DNA of 64,000 nucleotides from contig NZ_QGDC01000004.1 in assembly GCF_003324525.1 (NCBI RefSeq), forward strand, positions 62,001-126,000. The letters are read 5' to 3'. Shown piece by piece: positions 7,678 to 17,556 of this stretch. Made by a program: the position numbers and the translations under genes. This DNA is from Mucilaginibacter hurinus (GTDB taxonomy: Bacteria > Bacteroidota > Bacteroidia > Sphingobacteriales > Sphingobacteriaceae). The notes below the pieces were generated by a model that saw nothing but the letters and a program-made list of their open reading frames with translations, was not told the DNA's origin and searched no databases. How positions within the stretch are numbered: position 1 is the stretch's first letter; every line of letters starts with the position of its first letter.

Positions 7678-8544
7678 TTAAACTTCCCCTCCCGAAGGCG
7701 CACTATTTTGTGCTTTGTCTAACCTATCCATAACTGTATTATCCTTCATTTGATCGAACTTACGAGCGTAGAATTTACCTGAACTTATTAGTTTCTCGGC
7801 ATCTTCCATTGTGAGCGTTTTAGGGCTTGCCCCACCTGCCGACCAATCTATATATCTCAGGTCTTCATCAACCATGTCTGCCTTGTATTTTGAATTATAC
7901 AATATGGTTTGAAAAATAAACTCATCAGGCGCCCACGTCATCTTTACAAAACGCTGCAAGGCAGGGTGCTGTTCCCAGTATTCAGTAATATATCTAATGT
8001 GGTCACCGGTAACGGTGAACCATTGCGAACGACCCACCAATATCAATCCGTCAGGAAGCTTACGCTTTGGCATTAGCTTATTTACAAGCCCTTGCAGCAC
8101 GAACCTGCCCGGGAAACGAATATTGTTAAAATGATATAACTCCACCCGCGGCAATGCTTCCATCCAATGTGTTTCGGCAACAAGGGCATTCATAAATGCC
8201 TTACCGGGATTATCGCTCAAATACTGATGGATCTCGGTAGCTGATTTTAGCGGGTAGTCCTGGCCGCTCAATAAATTCACATAACCATACTGCCTGCCGG
8301 AACGTATAATTTGTTGGAAACCATTTATGGTTGCCTGCACAATATTGAATGAGCCCCAATACACCTTTACCCTATAATCTATAAAATAAACATTAGATAG
8401 CTTTTTTATAGCTTCAAAGGGTTGTAAGGGTGTTTTAGCGTCAAGGTGTATGTATATATCAGCGTCCGGGTGGGTAAGCCGCTCTACCAGCCTTTTCAAT
8501 AAGTCAGGCTGGCTGTGTGCTAATATAAGGTGGGCTATTTTCAT
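7678..8544 (-). CDS. Core-2/I-branching beta-1,6-N-acetylglucosaminyltransferase-like enzyme
   Basis: 288 residues. The N-terminal MKIAHLILAHSQP with IYIHLDAK (about 50-57) and YVNLLSGQDYPLKS (about 111-124) are the characteristic strands of the GT14 (core-2/I-branching) family, followed by WAPDEFIFQT. In bacteria this family is commonly found in capsule and EPS clusters and transfers a sugar from a nucleotide donor. No signal peptide or membrane segment is present, so it is a cytoplasmic enzyme. It is transcribed alone, convergent with the partner-switching operon, with a divergent 118-bp gap to the acyltransferase at 8663. Confidence 0.87.
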   Translation of the reverse strand: MKIAHLILAHSQPDLLKRLVERLTHPDADIYIHLDAKTPLQPFEAIKKLSNVYFIDYRVKVYWGSFNIVQATINGFQQIIRSGRQYGYVNLLSGQDYPLKSATEIHQYLSDNPGKAFMNALVAETHWMEALPRVELYHFNNIRFPGRFVLQGLVNKLMPKRKLPDGLILVGRSQWFTVTGDHIRYITEYWEQHPALQRFVKMTWAPDEFIFQTILYNSKYKADMVDEDLRYIDWSAGGASPKTLTMEDAEKLISSGKFYARKFDQMKDNTVMDRLDKAQNSAPSGGEV

Positions 8545-8662
8545 TATCTGTTGATGGCTTTTACGCTTACCGTTTACAAATGTTAGGCTAATAAACGCTA
8601 ATTATTAATATACTTTAGCATTTGTATTATTTTTACCAGTAACCAATAGTATAACAACGCAA

Positions 8663-9775
8663 ATGAAAGAACGCTTTGAGGTTTTAGATATTTTTCGAGG
8701 TATATTTTCAAGCCTCGTTGTGTTTTTTCATATGAGTGCATTCTCCGAAACACCTGTAATAAACAATGAGTTTGTTTATAATGCAGATCTTTTCGTTGAC
8801 TTCTTTTTTGTACTGAGCGGATTTGTCATCGCTTACAGCTACCAGTTCATCAGCACCGGCAGTCAGTTAGGCAAATTTTTCAAAAAAAGATTTTTCAGAC
8901 TATACCCGCTTCATTTCATTGTGCTGCTGCTTTTTGTCGGGATTGAATTATCCAAGCATTTTGCAGCGCAATATGTTACCGTGAACCAGTTAGATAACCA
9001 GCACAATAATGCCACTACATTTTTAAGCAACCTGTTCCTGCTTAATTCTGTAAAATTGCCGGGAGTACACGATGTAAGCTGGAATATAGCGAGCTGGAGC
9101 ATCAGCGCCGAAATGATAGCGTACTTTGTATTTGGCATAGCCGTAATGCTAATTAACGTTACCAAGATAGCAGCCGCACGTAACGTTGTATACGTGTTAA
9201 TAGTGATAGCTGCGTTTAGTTCGCTGTATTATTTTACCGGCACCTTTGAACTCACCCGCAGCTTCGACTATGGATTTCTGCGCGGCATCACCGGTTTTTT
9301 TATGGGCGTGCTTTGCTTTAATACCTTCACCGCAACCAAAAAATGGCTCAAACCCCTGCCAAATTCTTTATTTAGCTTTTTTGAAGCTATTGCGCTGGCA
9401 GTAACTTTTACTTTTGTTTGGTACGGCGATACCTTTAAAGCACATGGCTACATCTACGAGGCTCTTTTTTTTATCACAATCCTGATATTCGCTTTTGAGA
9501 AAGGCATATTATCTGCGTGGCTGAAAAAGCCGGCCATATTGCACGAAACGGGCAAGCTCTCCTATTCTATTTACATGATTCATACATTGGTATTGAGCTT
9601 ATTTAACGTGGTATTTATCCGCGTACTTAAACTACCCCCTTCTGCGTACGCATACCTGTTCGTTGTAAACTACCTGATAGTGTTTTGGCTGGCCCGCCGA
9701 ACCTTTAAGTATATCGAGATGCGGTTTAACCTGGCTAATAAAACTGAAGGAAAGAAAGCATGGTGGTTGTGGTAA
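8663..9775 (+). CDS. Acyltransferase 3 family membrane protein
   Basis: 370 residues, about ten membrane helices. The N-terminus holds the family's conserved features: an LDIFRG motif (8-13) and the catalytic-type His23 in VVFFHMS, with LFVDFFFVLSGFV following. Such proteins O-acylate (usually acetylate or succinylate) surface polysaccharides using cytoplasmic acyl-CoA. A second member is encoded at 13717. It is monocistronic, between the divergent GT14 gene and the convergent flippase gene. The exact acyl group and target are unknown. Confidence 0.88.
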   Translation: MKERFEVLDIFRGIFSSLVVFFHMSAFSETPVINNEFVYNADLFVDFFFVLSGFVIAYSYQFISTGSQLGKFFKKRFFRLYPLHFIVLLLFVGIELSKHFAAQYVTVNQLDNQHNNATTFLSNLFLLNSVKLPGVHDVSWNIASWSISAEMIAYFVFGIAVMLINVTKIAAARNVVYVLIVIAAFSSLYYFTGTFELTRSFDYGFLRGITGFFMGVLCFNTFTATKKWLKPLPNSLFSFFEAIALAVTFTFVWYGDTFKAHGYIYEALFFITILIFAFEKGILSAWLKKPAILHETGKLSYSIYMIHTLVLSLFNVVFIRVLKLPPSAYAYLFVVNYLIVFWLARRTFKYIEMRFNLANKTEGKKAWWLW

Positions 9776-9804
9776 GCATCGCCGGCTTTGCTCCTATGCC
9801 CCAC

Positions 9805-11151
9805 TTAATTTTGAAATTTTCGCTTCGCGAGCATCTGCTTTGCCAGCGCTATTGTTTCTGCATACCCTACCTTAAATATACTCCAGTATGTAAAGCCATG
9901 ATACTTGTTTAAGGCCCAATATCCTATCAATGTCCCGGTAAGTATAGGCATTATGGTAGCACCCGCAACGCCATAGATGTTTCCGGTAAGGTATACACCT
10001 AAAAAGTCGGCACCTATATTTACTGCCAGCATAACAAGAACTTTGTAAAAGTTGATTTTGGGTTTATGGATCACATCCAGCGTAAGCGCAAAAAACCTAT
10101 CCGGCGGAAAAATGATTGCAAACGTTAAAAATATACGGAATACGTTTGCCGCCTCTGTACCTGCATATTTTCCGCCGCCTATCAGGTAAATAGGTACATC
10201 GGCCAGCAGGCAGCCTATAATCGCGCCGGGTATTAATATAACCGATAGCATACCGGCATACTTTTTCATAATGCGTATAACCCCTTCCCTGTCATTTGTG
10301 TTGTAGGCCGTGGCCAGTTCGGGCATAGCGGTTACAGCAAAGCTTCTTAACGGTATTTCTACGAGTTGCATAAGTGTTTGGCCCACATTGTAAATGGCCA
10401 AAAGTTCTTTACCCAGCAAAAAATTTATGATGTAAGTGTCTGACGAGCTGAACAGGTTAGCGCTTAGCGAGGTACCTACGCTGTATTTGCCGAAATTATA
10501 TATTTCCTTAACACACGTTGTACTGCGGTTGCGTAGGTTGGTAATACGCGTCCACCTTTTTAGCAACGCGAATAAGCTGGTAATAAGATTTGAGATTAAA
10601 TAAGCATACAAAATATTGTGCAGGCTGATGTTGCCGGTAACAATAAGCGCTATAATAAATACTATAAAACTACCTTGATTACTTAGCCTGATATAAAGTA
10701 GCTTACCAAAGTGCTGATCGCCCTGTATAACGCACGTTGCCAAAAACCAGGGCAGCGATATTATATAATATACACCCGACCATTTGAAGAACATTGCCAG
10801 CCCTTCGTCAGTAATGTAACCTAAAAAGAACAATGAAAATATACTTATCAGCGATAACACGCCGGTAATGGCAGCCCCCAATGTCCAGGCGGAACCCGCC
10901 ACTTCCTCCATACGCTCCTTGGTGGCACCGGCGTAAAATTTTATAAAAGCAGTTGTTAAAAATCCTGATCTAAAAGTATCAACCAGCAACAACGTTGATT
11001 GAAAAAGCACCCAGGTGCCGGCCTCGGCTTTTGAGGGCAGGGAACGATAAATCAACGTCATGGTTACCAGGCCCAGACCGGACATAATAACGTTACCCGC
11101 CAATGACAGGATATATTTGTTGCGCGCTACTGATAGTACTTTTTGCAGCAT
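9805..11151 (-). CDS. Wzx-like polysaccharide flippase (MOP superfamily)
   Basis: 448 residues with 12-14 predicted membrane helices, starting MLQKVLSVARNKYILSLAGN and continuing with alternating hydrophobic segments to the end, where a basic tail (KQMLAKRKFQN) follows. The length and helix pattern fit the polysaccharide transporter branch of the MATE-like MOP superfamily, which flips lipid-linked repeat units to the periplasm. It is needed for a Wzx/Wzy pathway, and the locus also has an initiating transferase, a Wzy-like protein and a Wzc-like protein. It is transcribed alone on the minus strand, divergent from the GT triplet at 11221. Confidence 0.88.
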   Translation of the reverse strand: MLQKVLSVARNKYILSLAGNVIMSGLGLVTMTLIYRSLPSKAEAGTWVLFQSTLLLVDTFRSGFLTTAFIKFYAGATKERMEEVAGSAWTLGAAITGVLSLISIFSLFFLGYITDEGLAMFFKWSGVYYIISLPWFLATCVIQGDQHFGKLLYIRLSNQGSFIVFIIALIVTGNISLHNILYAYLISNLITSLFALLKRWTRITNLRNRSTTCVKEIYNFGKYSVGTSLSANLFSSSDTYIINFLLGKELLAIYNVGQTLMQLVEIPLRSFAVTAMPELATAYNTNDREGVIRIMKKYAGMLSVILIPGAIIGCLLADVPIYLIGGGKYAGTEAANVFRIFLTFAIIFPPDRFFALTLDVIHKPKINFYKVLVMLAVNIGADFLGVYLTGNIYGVAGATIMPILTGTLIGYWALNKYHGFTYWSIFKVGYAETIALAKQMLAKRKFQN

Positions 11152-11220
11152 GGGCCGTTTTAAAATATTAGCTAATTAACCATAAATATCGCATATTAGC
11201 TAACAATACCTAAGTATAAA

Positions 11221-12012
11221 ATGATGAAGGAATTTAAGGACGTCACCCTCCTTGTAACCACATATAACCGCAGCAAGTCGTTAAAACGGTTGCTTGATAC
11301 CTTTAACAAGCTGAATGTCAGGTTCGGTGACATGGTGGTATCTGATGACGGCAGCAAACCTGAACATTTGAACGATATAAAAGCCCTGCAAAAGGAATTT
11401 AACTTCAGGCTGATTACATCGCCTGTTAATATGGGGTTGGGCGATAACATAAATAAAGGGCAGGATGCTATTCAAACCCCTTACACCTTATACGTACAGG
11501 AAGATTTTGAACCCCTACCCGCCTTTGAAACACATTTTGCAGATGCGCTGGAGTTTATGGAAACTGACAAAGACCTGGATATAGTAAGGTTTTATGCTTA
11601 CTTTAAATATCCATATACCAAACCCTACGGCAAAGGATTTTCAGAAATGCTGTTTAAGATATCGCCATTAGCTAACAATCATATAAAGTTTTACGTATAC
11701 AGTGATCATCCGCATTTAAGGCGCAGTACGTTTTTCCAGAAATTTGGGCGTTACAAGCCCAAGGTGAACGTCAACCTGTCGGAGTATGGAATGGCCCTTT
11801 CATTTATTAAAAATAAAGGCAAAGGCATATTCTTTGATAAATTTAATACAGTTTTTGAGCAGGTAAATACAACCGACGAACCCAGCACCGTAGGCCGTGC
11901 GGCATGGCGCGAAAGTAAAAATCAGGCGATGCTTGCGGCAAGGGCGGTATATCTGCAATTTAAATTACTTAAGTGGACTTACAATCTGCTATTTAACACA
12001 AAAAGGCTGTAA
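11221..12012 (+). CDS. GT-A (family 2-like) glycosyltransferase, paralog 1 of 3
   Basis: 263 residues. The N-terminal GT-A motifs are TLLVTTYNRSKSL, VVSDDGSKPEHL and YVQEDFEP (the metal-site region). Middle motifs shared with the two next genes are FYAYFKYPYTKPYGKGFSEM and VYSDHPHLRRS. Two ATG codons stand side by side (11221 and 11224); the first is used here. It is the first of three consecutive paralogs on the same strand with 27- and 63-bp gaps, clearly from tandem duplication. It probably adds a sugar to the EPS repeat unit. It has no membrane segment. Confidence 0.87.
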   Translation: MMKEFKDVTLLVTTYNRSKSLKRLLDTFNKLNVRFGDMVVSDDGSKPEHLNDIKALQKEFNFRLITSPVNMGLGDNINKGQDAIQTPYTLYVQEDFEPLPAFETHFADALEFMETDKDLDIVRFYAYFKYPYTKPYGKGFSEMLFKISPLANNHIKFYVYSDHPHLRRSTFFQKFGRYKPKVNVNLSEYGMALSFIKNKGKGIFFDKFNTVFEQVNTTDEPSTVGRAAWRESKNQAMLAARAVYLQFKLLKWTYNLLFNTKRL

Positions 12013-12039
12013 TAAATTGGATATGTAAAAAGTGTTATA

Positions 12040-12828
12040 ATGAGTCTGCAGAAATTTGATACGGTTACTTTATTGGTTACGCATTATAACCGAAGCAAGT
12101 CGTTAGAGCGTTTGTTGCAAAGTTTTAGAGATTTGGGAATTAGCTTCGGCGACCTCGTAGTATCGGATGACGGCAGCAAGCCCGAACACCTCGCCAGATT
12201 GCAGGAGCGGCAGGCAGAATACAATTTCAGGCTGATAACAACACCGCAAAACCGTGGGTTAGGTAATAATATCAACAAAGGTCAGGACGCCATACAAACA
12301 CCCTATACGTTGTATGTGCAGGAAGATTTTGTACCTACCGCTATGTTTGCGGGGCATTTTATGGATGCGCTGCAATTTATGGAGGAGGACCAATCGCTGG
12401 ATATAGCCCGGATGTATGCCTATTTCAAATATCCTTACAGCAGGCCTTATAAAAAAGGATTCAGTGAAATGTTGTTTTCACCGTCTGTGTTTAAAAGCAA
12501 TCACCTTAAGTTTTATGTTTACAGCGACCATCCACATTTGCGCCGTAGTAACTTTTTACAAAAGTTCGGCCGATACCCTGAAGGATTAAAAGGTGATATC
12601 ACCGAATATACGATGGCGCTGTCATTTATACAGAAAAAAGGCCGCGGAATATTTTACGATGATTTTTACGACCTGTTTGAACAAAAAAATTCGCCGGACG
12701 AGCCAAGCACCATGGGCAGGGCGTCATGGCGGGAAAGTCGCAACGTTTTTATGTTGGCGGCACGGTCAGTGTATCTAAGGCTTAAATTGTTGAAGTGGAC
12801 CAGTGATTATTTATTTAGGAAAGTATAG
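12040..12828 (+). CDS. GT-A (family 2-like) glycosyltransferase, paralog 2 of 3
   Basis: 262 residues, colinear with its neighbours at 11221 and 12892. It shares LLVTHYNRSKSLERLL, VVSDDGSKPEHL, NRGLGNNINKGQDAIQTPYT, YVQEDF and VYSDHPHLRR, and ends with a similar basic LRLKLLKWT segment. By eye the three proteins are clearly related over their full length, with the middle gene nearest to the first. The donor-binding motifs are intact, so it is unlikely to be a decaying copy. Divergence in the middle (residues 105-185) may reflect a different acceptor or donor. Confidence 0.87.
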   Translation: MSLQKFDTVTLLVTHYNRSKSLERLLQSFRDLGISFGDLVVSDDGSKPEHLARLQERQAEYNFRLITTPQNRGLGNNINKGQDAIQTPYTLYVQEDFVPTAMFAGHFMDALQFMEEDQSLDIARMYAYFKYPYSRPYKKGFSEMLFSPSVFKSNHLKFYVYSDHPHLRRSNFLQKFGRYPEGLKGDITEYTMALSFIQKKGRGIFYDDFYDLFEQKNSPDEPSTMGRASWRESRNVFMLAARSVYLRLKLLKWTSDYLFRKV

Positions 12829-12891
12829 CAGGAAGGTGTTTAACAAAATTATTGACCATATCTACATAGTTTACATTAACAGACAGAGGCG

Positions 12892-13671
12892 ATGACTTAT
12901 ATATTTAAAACCATAACGCTGCTGGTAACCCACTACAACCGCAGCCAGTCGTTACAACGTCTGCTGGAAGCATTTGCTAAACAACATATTATTTTTGGTG
13001 ACATCGTGGTATCTGACGATGGCAGCAAAGCCGACCACCTCAACAGATTAGTTGAACTATCAGAAATTTATGGTTTCAGGCTGATAACCACGCCAACAAA
13101 CAGGGGTTTAGGCAACAATATCAATAAAGGGCAGGATGCTGTAGAAACACTTTATACGCTATATGTACAGGAGGATTTCGACCCCTTCCCGGGTTATGCC
13201 TTGCATTTGCAGAACGCGCTTGATATAATGGATGAGCGTAAAGATGTCGATATGGTAAGGTTTTATGCTTATTTTAAATATCCATATCTGAAACCTTATC
13301 GGGATGGCTTTTCAGAAATGATGTTCAGTATCTGGAAGCCCGGCTACCGTAAGTTTCACGTTTACAGCGACCACCCGCACCTGCGCCGAAACAGTTTCTT
13401 TCACAAGTTCGGGCGGTATGCCGAGGGCGAGAAAGGCGATCGGACAGAGTTTTTGATGGCCATATCATTCCTGAAAAATAAAGGAAAAGCCATGTTTTAT
13501 GAAGATTTTAAAGGATTGTTTGACCAGGTAAACTCCGCTGCTGAACCAACTACTATGACACGCAGCGATATGCGGCAGAGTGACAATCCTTTTATTGCTT
13601 TTATACGGATGATATACCGTAATGTAAAGCATAACTATGATCTGCTAACATTTAAAAAGGGACAGCACTGA
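12892..13671 (+). CDS. GT-A (family 2-like) glycosyltransferase, paralog 3 of 3
   Basis: 259 residues, the third and most divergent copy. It keeps LLVTHYNRSQSLQRLL, VVSDDGSKADHL, NRGLGNNINKGQDAV, YVQEDFDPFPG and VYSDHPHLRRNSFFHKFGRY. The C-terminal 40 residues differ from copies 1 and 2 (they have an R-x-SWRES block, here TRSDMRQSDN). It ends just before a convergent hairpin at 13677-13710. It probably acts in sequence with, or as an alternative to, the two upstream copies in building the glycan. Confidence 0.86.
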   Translation: MTYIFKTITLLVTHYNRSQSLQRLLEAFAKQHIIFGDIVVSDDGSKADHLNRLVELSEIYGFRLITTPTNRGLGNNINKGQDAVETLYTLYVQEDFDPFPGYALHLQNALDIMDERKDVDMVRFYAYFKYPYLKPYRDGFSEMMFSIWKPGYRKFHVYSDHPHLRRNSFFHKFGRYAEGEKGDRTEFLMAISFLKNKGKAMFYEDFKGLFDQVNSAAEPTTMTRSDMRQSDNPFIAFIRMIYRNVKHNYDLLTFKKGQH

Positions 13672-13676
13672 TTAGT

Positions 13677-13710
13677 CAATAGTCATCCGAGCTTAATGGA
13701 TGGCCTATTG
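13677..13710. terminator. Hairpin between convergent genes
   Basis: CAATAG (13677-13682) and CTATTG (13705-13710) pair, with CATCC and GGATG forming the inner stem. It lies between the stop of the third glycosyltransferase and the stop of the acyltransferase on the other strand. It may serve as a two-way transcription stop, though the T-tracts are short. Confidence 0.4.
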
Positions 13711-13716
13711 TAAATT

Positions 13717-14814
13717 TTAAAGCTTTTCAGGTTTAACCGGTGGGCTACCTGCAAACCTGGCACTAATTGCCTTACCCTTACGTATGAAAAACATCTCGAA
13801 ATAGATATAATTGAAATAGCTTAAAACAAGGCTAAGTACTACCGTTAAGCCAATAAGAACCATAGGATTAGCTTCAAAAAATGAGCTTGCCGTCATTTTT
13901 ATCACCGCATAAATTATGGGGTGTATCAGGTAAACTGAAAAGCTGACTTCGCCCAAAAATCGTAACGACCGCTTGCCAATCTCCGGCAAAAAATCAAAGT
14001 CGGTTTTATAAAACAGAAAGCAAAGAAAAACCACTAATACACTTAACACCATCCTGTTATAACCTGTAACCAGTTGCACAGGTTCGCCCGTTACAGGATA
14101 TGATACAATTAAGCCACATACCACCACAATAGCTAGTACCGCCCATATACCAAACTTTTTCATATCCCGCTCAACCACACCCAGGGTTATACCCATTGCG
14201 AAGTAAAACATTTGCCCAACCGGGTTTACATATGCAGCCCATTGCTGCCCCAGTGGTACAACCGGGTTTAATACTTTAAATGAAAAGTAAGCAAGTATAG
14301 CCAGTGATAACAATGTAAAGCCATAAAATAGCCACTTGTTTATTTTCACTAAAAGCAGCAAAAACGGAAACAACATATAAAAAAACAGCTCATCGCCTAT
14401 GGACCATGCACCATTTGCAATAAACGTTTCGGGCTTTATAGCGCCGGGGATAATGGTAATATTCGCTATCAGCTTCTTCAGGCCCAGGTATTCCGGCTGA
14501 AAAGCCACCAGCATTGTTAACGCAGTTGCCATCCACAGTAAAGGCACTATCCTAAAGAAACGCTTAATATAAAACTCCTTTAGCACCGGTTTGGTAAAGC
14601 TGAACCTTTTTATAGAAACCAGATAAAGTGTTAACCCGCTTAGAACATAAAAAATAGATACCCCGTATATCTTTATCTTGGCAAATACACTTGACGAATC
14701 AGCTTCACCGTAAGTAAAAAGGTACATATGGTAACACATAATACCTAACGCGGCCAACCCTCTTAAGTAGTCAAGCGAATCTATCCTATTTATGGTACCT
14801 GCGGGTTGGCTCAT
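13717..14814 (-). CDS. Acyltransferase 3 family membrane protein (second copy in locus)
   Basis: 365 residues, about ten membrane helices, with the family's N-terminal IDSLDYLRGLAALGIMCYHM block (catalytic-type His29; Arg18 in YLRG). It probably O-acylates the EPS repeat unit or the lipid-linked precursor at the inner membrane. Its start codon overlaps the stop of the GT4 gene upstream by 4 bp (ATGA), so the two are translationally coupled. It is the last gene of the minus-strand EPS operon that begins with the TolC-like gene at 21759. Confidence 0.88.
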   Translation of the reverse strand: MSQPAGTINRIDSLDYLRGLAALGIMCYHMYLFTYGEADSSSVFAKIKIYGVSIFYVLSGLTLYLVSIKRFSFTKPVLKEFYIKRFFRIVPLLWMATALTMLVAFQPEYLGLKKLIANITIIPGAIKPETFIANGAWSIGDELFFYMLFPFLLLLVKINKWLFYGFTLLSLAILAYFSFKVLNPVVPLGQQWAAYVNPVGQMFYFAMGITLGVVERDMKKFGIWAVLAIVVVCGLIVSYPVTGEPVQLVTGYNRMVLSVLVVFLCFLFYKTDFDFLPEIGKRSLRFLGEVSFSVYLIHPIIYAVIKMTASSFFEANPMVLIGLTVVLSLVLSYFNYIYFEMFFIRKGKAISARFAGSPPVKPEKL

Positions 14815-16016
14815 TTTTGTGGAGTGTTGTTAATGGCTTTATAAATCTCTTTTACGTTATTTTCCCAGGTGTGCGTCGAGGCGAATGCTATACGTTCACG
14901 CTGCTTTTCAGCGGAATCTTCATTTAGCGCCGTTTGGATAGCGGCAACGTAGTCCTCTTTGGTGTCGCACAGGTAAGTATGCTCGGCAAATACACTCATG
15001 GCTTCCGTACGGGTAGCTACGGTAGGTTTGCCCATTGCCAGGTACTCGTCTATTTTACGTGGGTAATTACCAATAGTTACCTGGTTTACCAACTGCGGGT
15101 TAAGGCACACGTCGAACGCATTAATGTATGCTGGTAACTCCTCACCAGGCTTGCTTCCTAAAAAATGAATGTTAGGTATGGAATGCAGTTCGCTTACTTT
15201 AAACACATCATCCTCTGGTCCTACCAGCACAATGCTCCAATTTGGTTTTTGCCGGGCGATATATGCAAGGAGCGGTATATCCAGCCGTATGTTTTGAAGC
15301 GCACCCACATAGCCAATCACCGGCTTTTGTATACTCACCATATCAACCGGCACTGCTAGCCCTTGCTTATTGGTGAATATCTCCAAATCACAACCTTGCC
15401 CCACATAATGCGAATTTTTATTATATCTGCTGCAATACGCTGCCAGGTAAGTAGAATTAGCTACGCACAAATCGCTTTTTGCAATAATCTCGGGCTCCAG
15501 TTTTTCGCCATGTTTTTTCCAGTAATCAACAAAAAGCAAATAATCGCGCGAGTAGTAAATGCTCACCGCAGGTTTTAACAGGTCTTTTAAATAAAAACTC
15601 CGGAAAATATCGTTGTCATTAAATAGTATAACATTTCTGAACTCAAGTGCTTGCAAGGCTTTATTAATGCTGCGCGCAAAACGCTTGTTATTAAGTTTAT
15701 TTAACAGGTTATATAGCCAATCTCCTCTTACCCAATTAATTGATTCAATCATCTCGTCAGGATACAGGTTCCATACGTTGTCCTGCAATTTGATTAGCCC
15801 TTTATCTTTCCCCTTAATAACAGCTAACCTTTTTTGCACCTTACTATCACTTTTATGCTTCAGTAAAGTTATACGGTCTAACGGGGCGTTAACATATAGC
15901 ACCCTGTTGTGCCGGCTAAATTCAAGTGCAATGTTTTTACAGTTACTACCTATCTCAACATCCCAGGCCTGCTGGCCTACAATAACTATATCACGGTTCT
16001 TAATAACATCGCTCAT
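14811..16016 (-). CDS. Family 4/1 glycosyltransferase (GT-B fold)
   Basis: 401 residues. The N-terminal Rossmann half starts IVIVGQQAWDVEIGSN. The C-terminal half has the standard GT-B donor-binding series: GYVGALQN, WSIVLVGPEDD, IHFLGSKPGEELPAYI, and the E-containing motif NYPRKIDEYLAMGKPTVAT. It transfers a sugar, with retention, to a lipid-linked acceptor in the cytoplasm. It starts 2 bp after the stop of the Wzy-like gene and overlaps the acyltransferase by 4 bp, so it is well inside the operon. Confidence 0.88.
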   Translation of the reverse strand: MSDVIKNRDIVIVGQQAWDVEIGSNCKNIALEFSRHNRVLYVNAPLDRITLLKHKSDSKVQKRLAVIKGKDKGLIKLQDNVWNLYPDEMIESINWVRGDWLYNLLNKLNNKRFARSINKALQALEFRNVILFNDNDIFRSFYLKDLLKPAVSIYYSRDYLLFVDYWKKHGEKLEPEIIAKSDLCVANSTYLAAYCSRYNKNSHYVGQGCDLEIFTNKQGLAVPVDMVSIQKPVIGYVGALQNIRLDIPLLAYIARQKPNWSIVLVGPEDDVFKVSELHSIPNIHFLGSKPGEELPAYINAFDVCLNPQLVNQVTIGNYPRKIDEYLAMGKPTVATRTEAMSVFAEHTYLCDTKEDYVAAIQTALNEDSAEKQRERIAFASTHTWENNVKEIYKAINNTPQK

Positions 16017-16018
16017 GG

Positions 16019-17554
16019 TTAGTACTTTATGGGCTCCTGCCGTTGAAATGCCTCATTCGGGCGTCGCTTCTGCCTGTCAAGCCTGTAAACTACAGTAAGC
16101 AGCGCAGCCGCCATTGAAAAATAAACGTTTGAGGGGAATTGTACGAGTGCTTCCTGTGGAAAGTTGGCAATATTATAAGCAAATATAACCAGTGTCATGG
16201 CCAGGCAATAGGTTTTCAGTTCCGGGTCGTGTATTTTATAGTAATTGTTAATACCGGTTTTTAACATGGTGAATATCATGGTACAAAACAGCAACAAGCC
16301 TACCCATCCCAGTTCAACCGCTACACGCATGTAACCACTATCGGGGGGAAAGCCGGCAAGGTATGATCCCGGTGCAAACCTGTGCCCCCATTGGCCGGTA
16401 GCACCTAATCCGCCACCAAATGGGTGCGTTTGAATAAAGGGCTGTATACGTTTTTGATTAACCTTACGTGCCGTATAAGAGTCATCCTTATTGGGCCTGA
16501 AGGCAGTTTGAAAACGGAGCAAATTAGGGTCGTTGGTTGGCACGTTTATCAGAAATACCAGAAACACGCCTGCGCAAGCCGCAAATACAAGTACTTTTTT
16601 ATTGTACTTCATAATAGCGAATAAAAACAGCGCGGCCGGCAGCAGCACGTTGGCACCACGGGTGCCCGAGAAAAGCATTGCTTGCAGATAAAGACACATA
16701 GCGCCACCCAGAACTATCTTTTTCCACAGCTTAAATTTGCCCGCGATTATGCAAATACATAAAATACTGGGCATTACCATATTATAGGCAAAAGATACCG
16801 GATCAGAAAAAATAGAAAACTTACGCCAGTGGCCTGCTATCAACAATAATCCGGCAATTGCAGGGTCAGAATTAAGGTACGCCTCTTCCACGGCCGAAAA
16901 ACCGATATACTCCTGTTTATAAGCATATATAGCTGCAAACAGCGCAAGCCCTAGCCACATTTTAAAAATGAGGCGCACCATTTGTATAGTGCGTATATTA
17001 TATAGAAAAACAAAATAGCTTAACAACACTATAGCTACGCCACGCACACTGTACAACCATGCCATACGCGACTCAGCCCACGGATTGCCAACCTGCAAAA
17101 GGTTATAGCCTATCCATATGAGTATAATTGTGCTTATCGGGCCGCGCATAAGGTGCCAGTTTTGCTCGGCTTTAGCCCTTATTAAAACACCTATCATTAG
17201 CAATACCTGCAGGCCGTCCATTATCAGTCCTATCGGGCCGTTTAAACCAATACGTGTAAGTAAAAACAGCACGTATGCCATCAGCAGCACTACTATAACC
17301 CCAAATTGCGGATAAGCTATTACACATATCACTACAGGCACCCCCACAAATGCTACCAGTATCAGCACCCCGAACACTGCGCCAAATTTAAATGTACCCA
17401 CAGCTATAATCAGCGCCAGAAGTGTAAGAATGGTTAAGCCGGTGCGGTTATAAAACTTTTCTATAAAAGTAACTTTCTTCAGCCGGGTTAGCCAACCATC
17501 TCCCTGGGCCGATGCCTTGTCAGAATTATCTATTTTTAGCTGAAAGTTATCCAC
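16019..17554 (-). CDS. O-antigen ligase / Wzy-like polymerase
   Basis: 511 residues, about 12 membrane helices, with the long periplasmic loop typical of the Wzy_C (O-antigen ligase) family (roughly residues 345-400, containing FRPNKDDSYTARKVNQKRI, then HPFGGGLGATGQWG). It probably polymerises repeat units in the periplasm (Wzy) or ligates glycan to a lipid. Given the flippase and Wzc-like protein in the same locus, Wzy is the better guess. The start lies 2 bp after the end of the small membrane protein gene at 17557-17706, indicating tight coupling. Confidence 0.87.
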   Translation of the reverse strand: MDNFQLKIDNSDKASAQGDGWLTRLKKVTFIEKFYNRTGLTILTLLALIIAVGTFKFGAVFGVLILVAFVGVPVVICVIAYPQFGVIVVLLMAYVLFLLTRIGLNGPIGLIMDGLQVLLMIGVLIRAKAEQNWHLMRGPISTIILIWIGYNLLQVGNPWAESRMAWLYSVRGVAIVLLSYFVFLYNIRTIQMVRLIFKMWLGLALFAAIYAYKQEYIGFSAVEEAYLNSDPAIAGLLLIAGHWRKFSIFSDPVSFAYNMVMPSILCICIIAGKFKLWKKIVLGGAMCLYLQAMLFSGTRGANVLLPAALFLFAIMKYNKKVLVFAACAGVFLVFLINVPTNDPNLLRFQTAFRPNKDDSYTARKVNQKRIQPFIQTHPFGGGLGATGQWGHRFAPGSYLAGFPPDSGYMRVAVELGWVGLLLFCTMIFTMLKTGINNYYKIHDPELKTYCLAMTLVIFAYNIANFPQEALVQFPSNVYFSMAAALLTVVYRLDRQKRRPNEAFQRQEPIKY

Positions 17555-17556
17555 AC

